Assembly (NCBI GenBank): GCA_018667995.1
Contig: JABIQT010000461.1
Coordinates: 1 to 8,956, forward strand
Reading direction: 5' to 3'
From: Candidatus Latescibacterota bacterium
Lineage (GTDB): Bacteria; JAAXHH01; JABIQT01
DNA length: 8,956 bases
A program made the position numbers and the translations under genes. Below, one piece after another: positions 5,996-8,956 of the stretch (positions are counted from its first letter, which is position 1; each line of letters begins with the position of its first letter). The notes beneath the pieces were generated by a model that saw nothing but the letters and a program-made list of their open reading frames with translations, did not search any database and was not told where the DNA came from.

Positions 5996-6988
5996 CTATG
6001 GATAGGTGATCACAATCTTCACCAGGTCTTCTGGATGCTCCTCGATGAGTTTGAAGCCCGATTCGATCTCCTCGAACGGAATTCTGTGAGTGATCATGTT
6101 CGATATTCCGGTGATGGCTCCTCGCTGGATGGCGCTGAAATACCAACGGGCTTGCCTATGGGGATCCCAACCACCATCGGCAGAGATCAGCTCCAGTTGC
6201 CCGAGATGAAAGTCCAGACCGAAGGCCGGATGTCGTGAATAGGCTCCCTTCAACTGCGAGATCACGCACACCCGACCGTCGCGTTTGAGTACCGCCATGG
6301 CATCGCCCAGGGCCTCATATGAGGAGGAGCACTCGAAGGCTACGTCGAAAGCGCCCGGGCCAAACTGATCCGTAATGGCCGAGGCAACCTGCCCCTGATT
6401 GGGGTTGTAAGTTTCATCTGCCCCAAATCGTTTCGCCAGCTCAAGGCGCCGGTCATACATATCGCATACCGCGATGCGGCTTGCTCCGGCCAACCGTGCT
6501 GCAATCAGCGTTAACAGTCCGAGCGGCCCCATGCCCGTTATCACCACATCGTCGCCAAGCTTTAGTCGTGATCGGCGTACACCATGCGATGTGACATTCA
6601 TCAATACTGCGAGAATGGCATCATCGTTTGAAATATCATCAGGTACTGGTATTGCGCGGGAGGCTGGCCAGATATATTCTTCCGCGTGACCGTACCGCGC
6701 AACGACCCGCTGTCCAATCTTAAATCCCACAACATCTGCGCCGACGGCCAGGACCTCTGACACCTTTTCGTATCCGATAATCCGCGGGAATTCCGGATGA
6801 TCAAATCGTAGTGGTTTGAACTGCGGGTCGAGCTGTGGGTCAGTCCCGAAATACCATGCGGATTCTGTTCCTGTACTGATTGCTCCTAGAAGACTGCGCA
6901 GGTGGAGTTCATCTGGCCCCACTTCTGGTAACACATGATCTTCGTATCGCAGATCACGGGGAGCGTGCAATCTTAGAAGCCGACTCAT
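5996..6988 (-). CDS. Medium-chain dehydrogenase/reductase lacking zinc ligands
   Basis: This 330-residue protein has the layout of the MDR (zinc-type alcohol dehydrogenase) superfamily: a GroES-like N-terminal domain (about 1-135), a Rossmann domain with TGMGPLG (151-157), and an acidic residue after the second strand (AVCD, Asp176) that favours NAD over NADP. The catalytic zinc ligands are absent. The usual Cys of GxCGTD is Ser38 (GAISTGTE) and the usual GHE is GYE (Tyr73). The four-Cys structural zinc lobe is missing too. The GISTGTE and PGYE-like pattern recalls the MDR branch that includes BchC (bacteriochlorophyllide dehydrogenase), but nothing else here points to photosynthesis. A zinc-independent sugar or polyol oxidoreductase is a reasonable inference. 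The start overlaps the stop of the upstream phosphatase gene in an ATGA junction (6985-6988), which implies translational coupling. The substrate is unknown. Confidence 0.88.
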   Translation of the reverse strand: MSRLLRLHAPRDLRYEDHVLPEVGPDELHLRSLLGAISTGTESAWYFGTDPQLDPQFKPLRFDHPEFPRIIGYEKVSEVLAVGADVVGFKIGQRVVARYGHAEEYIWPASRAIPVPDDISNDDAILAVLMNVTSHGVRRSRLKLGDDVVITGMGPLGLLTLIAARLAGASRIAVCDMYDRRLELAKRFGADETYNPNQGQVASAITDQFGPGAFDVAFECSSSYEALGDAMAVLKRDGRVCVISQLKGAYSRHPAFGLDFHLGQLELISADGGWDPHRQARWYFSAIQRGAITGISNMITHRIPFEEIESGFKLIEEHPEDLVKIVITYP

Positions 6989-8070
6989 TTGCCCATTGCC
7001 CCAGGGATTGCCTTCCCAGCTGGTGTGCCGCTCAATAGGTCAAGACCGAGGAGTTCGGTTACAGTGCGCGCAAACTGATTCTGGTAGTACTGGTCCTCGG
7101 AGGTGATCTCACCACCCGATTTGGTATCCGGTCCGATCACAGCGAACCATATCTGATCCGAGCCGTCAATGTCCGCACCATGATCTTTCCACGCTTCGAT
7201 GGGAGCCGTTCCTCTGCCGTGGTCCGTGGTAATCAAGAATGTAGTTTTGTTCCGGTAAGGTTCATGGGTCTGCACCCACCGCCAGAGTTCACCAATGAAC
7301 TGATCCGTGCGATGTGCCGAGCGCAGATAGGCGTCATAGCGTCCGTCGTGTGCGAAATCGTCCGTTTCTCCGTAGGCTATGAAGACCAATCTCGGTGTGT
7401 GCCTTTTTACAGATTCCAGAGCATAATTGTGGGTGAAAGCATCTAAGCGAACGGTACTCCAGGGACTTGGAATCTGAGCCTGCAGGAGGTTCAGTGTCCG
7501 TTCACGTTCGGTCAGATCAGGACCTTCTGCGGCTTCGAAGCCGGCATTGACCGGGATGCCACTTCGTTGTTCGTTTATGATGTAGGGAAACACATCCCAG
7601 GAACCGAATGCTGCCACCGTATTTCGAAAATATGGCTGTCGGTTGATCAATTCAAGAACGGTGGTATTTCTGTTGTTAACCTTGTTGTTACTGTCAATCC
7701 TCGCGTCCGCTGATCCCGTCAGTATTTCGTTATAACCGGGATATGAGAAAAGGAATTCATTTGTCACGTCAACTTTATTTCTATACATCCTATTGCCGTA
7801 TATACGCCCTTGGGTGTCCAGTTGGCTCCAGAAGAAGGGCATGAGCAGCTGTCTTCGCTGCTGTGGGTCTTCTGCCCAAAAATCAGCCTTGAGCGAATCG
7901 ACCTCGGTGACATAGGACTCATTCTCGATTAACTCCCCGTCCGCTCCCGAGAATACCTCTTGCCAGCGTAGTCCATCAAAGGTGATCAGGAATACGTACC
8001 GGGTGTCCAATTCCTGTGACTGCGAGAATGCGGGCATCATCAGGATGGCTGCAAGGAGTGTTACTCTCAT
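6985..8070 (-). CDS. Secreted alkaline phosphatase-superfamily hydrolase (phosphodiesterase/phosphatase-like)
   Basis: This 361-residue protein begins with a Sec-type signal peptide: a basic start, a hydrophobic stretch at about 3-15, and probable cleavage near AFS/QSQ (after residue 16). It is therefore expected in the periplasm or outside the cell. The mature part shows the two-metal site of the alkaline phosphatase superfamily. Asp32 (ITFDGLRWQ) is followed by the probable nucleophile Ser109 (FSYPGYNE), then Asp237 and His241 (ETDDFAH), Asp283-His284 (TTDHG) and His297 (KDHGAD). Members release phosphate or cleave phosphate esters or diesters; some hydrolyse phosphonoacetate or sulfate esters. 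No formylglycine motif (CxPxR) is visible, which argues against a type I sulfatase. The ribosome binding site is weak (TGGA, 8077-8080). The stop overlaps the next gene's start in ATGA, so this secreted enzyme is co-translated with a cytoplasmic dehydrogenase. The exact substrate is not known. Confidence 0.85.
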   Translation of the reverse strand: MRVTLLAAILMMPAFSQSQELDTRYVFLITFDGLRWQEVFSGADGELIENESYVTEVDSLKADFWAEDPQQRRQLLMPFFWSQLDTQGRIYGNRMYRNKVDVTNEFLFSYPGYNEILTGSADARIDSNNKVNNRNTTVLELINRQPYFRNTVAAFGSWDVFPYIINEQRSGIPVNAGFEAAEGPDLTERERTLNLLQAQIPSPWSTVRLDAFTHNYALESVKRHTPRLVFIAYGETDDFAHDGRYDAYLRSAHRTDQFIGELWRWVQTHEPYRNKTTFLITTDHGRGTAPIEAWKDHGADIDGSDQIWFAVIGPDTKSGGEITSEDQYYQNQFARTVTELLGLDLLSGTPAGKAIPGAMGK

Positions 8071-8099
8071 CTCGATTCCATTGGGTTGTGATTCGCTTC

Positions 8100-8136
8100 A
8101 AAAGGAAAACCCGGAAACATACAGCTGTTCCCGGGT
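8100..8136 (-). terminator. Intrinsic terminator after the thioredoxin-TPR gene
   Basis: On the - strand ACCCGGGAA (8136-8128) pairs with TTCCGGGT (8116-8109), with a single bulged G and an 11-nt loop. It is followed at once by the tract TTTTCCTTTT (8109-8100). It starts 24 bp after the thioredoxin-TPR stop codon. GC-rich stem, tail and position all fit a Rho-independent terminator. It separates that gene from the phosphatase gene, which must then have its own promoter or rely on readthrough. Confidence 0.75.
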
Positions 8137-8160
8137 CTATCCGGCAGTCGTCGGTGGTGC

Positions 8161-8956
8161 CTAAGAGTGAAGTGCGCCACTGAATCTGGACCGGTAGGCT
8201 AGGGTAATCTCGTGCGACTCCCCGAGGGATTTGAAGACCGCGATGCATGCTTTTCTGGCGCTGTCGTCATTGTAATAGCGGTCTCGTCGTAGGATCTCGA
8301 TGAATCCCTCAAGTGCCGCCTCAAAATCTTGTTTTCTCAGATCCTGAATCGCATTCAGGTATTCAACTTTGGTTTCACCCTCTGGTAAAGTGCTTTCGTC
8401 TTCGAGGTAGCCAAAAAGGGTACTATACACCGTAGTTGATTCTGCAAGTTCGTATACATCGGATCCTGGCTCGATAGGACCTACCAGGTCTGCTGCAGCC
8501 TTGGGATCACTGTAGAGCTTGGTCTGTGCCAGCAGCACACGCGCCTCATCATTGGCTGAATCTTCCGACAGGACCGATTCTAGAAGAGCTTGAGCTTCCT
8601 CCACCTTATTCACAGCCAAAAGATCTGCGGCTTCCTTTACTTGATGGCGTTGTTCACTGGGCAATGCGCCATCAAGCCAACGTCGGACGGATTCCTCGGG
8701 TAGTGCACCGGTAAACTCATCTATAACTTTACCGTCCACAAATAGCTTCACGTTCGGAATGCCTGTTACATTATATGTCTGGGCCTCCTGCCCGAATTTC
8801 TCTGTATCGACCTTTACGAGCTTCCAACTGTCTTCGTTCTCCGTGGCTATTCGCTCGAGCACTGGGCCGAGAACCTGGCATGGGCCGCACCAGTCGGCCC
8901 AAAAATCCACGAGGACGGGTGTTTTGAAGCTCTGCTGAATTACATCATTCTCAAAA
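8161..8956 (-). CDS. Thioredoxin domain protein with TPR-like C-terminus (CnoX/YbbN type), 5' truncated
   Basis: The frame stays open to the right edge of the window, so the true start lies beyond it and 264 residues are visible. A GTG at 8908-8910 is internal: it codes for a Val in the thioredoxin strand VLVDFWADW. The thioredoxin domain (visible residues 1 to about 95) has the full redox motif WCGPC (22-26) and the cis-proline loop TGIPNV (Pro67). The rest (about 97-264) is helical and TPR-like, with repeats rich in Ala, Leu and Glu, and ends in YRSRFSGAL. This order matches CnoX/YbbN, a cytoplasmic holdase that protects proteins under oxidative stress and passes them to chaperones. E. coli CnoX lacks the first active-site Cys, whereas this protein keeps both, so it may also be an active dithiol oxidoreductase. 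Only about 10 residues are likely missing. A clear terminator follows the gene. Confidence 0.9.
   Translation of the reverse strand, partial: FENDVIQQSFKTPVLVDFWADWCGPCQVLGPVLERIATENEDSWKLVKVDTEKFGQEAQTYNVTGIPNVKLFVDGKVIDEFTGALPEESVRRWLDGALPSEQRHQVKEAADLLAVNKVEEAQALLESVLSEDSANDEARVLLAQTKLYSDPKAAADLVGPIEPGSDVYELAESTTVYSTLFGYLEDESTLPEGETKVEYLNAIQDLRKQDFEAALEGFIEILRRDRYYNDDSARKACIAVFKSLGESHEITLAYRSRFSGALHS

Noticed and set aside
8908-8910. GTG as the start of the thioredoxin-TPR protein
   Set aside because: The frame continues upstream to the window edge, and this codon is the Val within the conserved thioredoxin strand VLVDFWA, so it is internal.

Overview
The window holds eight genes in two blocks that face each other. 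Four genes on the + strand (1-4713) look like sugar or sugar-acid catabolism. Four on the - strand (5086-8956) are a mix of housekeeping and accessory functions. Base composition looks moderate, around 50% GC by eye. There is no rRNA, tRNA, transposase, integrase, phage gene or CRISPR array. The signal-peptide-bearing phosphatase-superfamily enzyme and the thioredoxin-TPR protein suggest a Gram-negative-type heterotroph. The mixture of enolase-superfamily, UxuA-like, cupin and zinc-less MDR genes is typical of environmental bacteria that degrade algal or plant polysaccharides. No phylum can be assigned with confidence from this window.

Plus-strand block. The window opens inside a xylose-isomerase-like TIM-barrel epimerase/isomerase gene that is cut at its 5' end (1-702). 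It is followed by an enolase-superfamily acid-sugar dehydratase resembling L-rhamnonate dehydratase (1110-2294), a two-domain cupin (2764-3510) and a short, divergent UxuA/mannonate-dehydratase-like protein (3754-4713). Two dehydratases of unrelated folds that both act on sugar acids, plus an isomerase-type barrel and a cupin, fit a local route from aldonates or uronates to 2-keto-3-deoxy acids. The substrate cannot be read from the sequence. The genes are unusually far apart (407, 469 and 243 bp) for a catabolic operon, and no clear terminator or promoter was found in those gaps.

Convergent junction. A 372-bp gap (4714-5085) separates the two blocks and contains no convincing gene.

Minus-strand block, in transcription order from the right edge. 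A thioredoxin-TPR protein of the CnoX/YbbN type (cut at its 5' end by the window edge) ends in a good intrinsic terminator (about 8100-8136). Next is a secreted alkaline-phosphatase-superfamily hydrolase (6985-8070). Its stop codon overlaps the start of a medium-chain dehydrogenase that has lost its zinc ligands (5996-6988) in an ATGA junction. Last is type I methionine aminopeptidase (5086-5880), which probably has its own promoter in the 115-bp gap before it.

No complete new system such as a defence island or mobile element is visible. The items most worth a second look are the short UxuA-like protein in its sugar-acid setting, the dehydrogenase without zinc ligands, a His-to-Trp change in the methionine aminopeptidase, and the internally duplicated bicupin.
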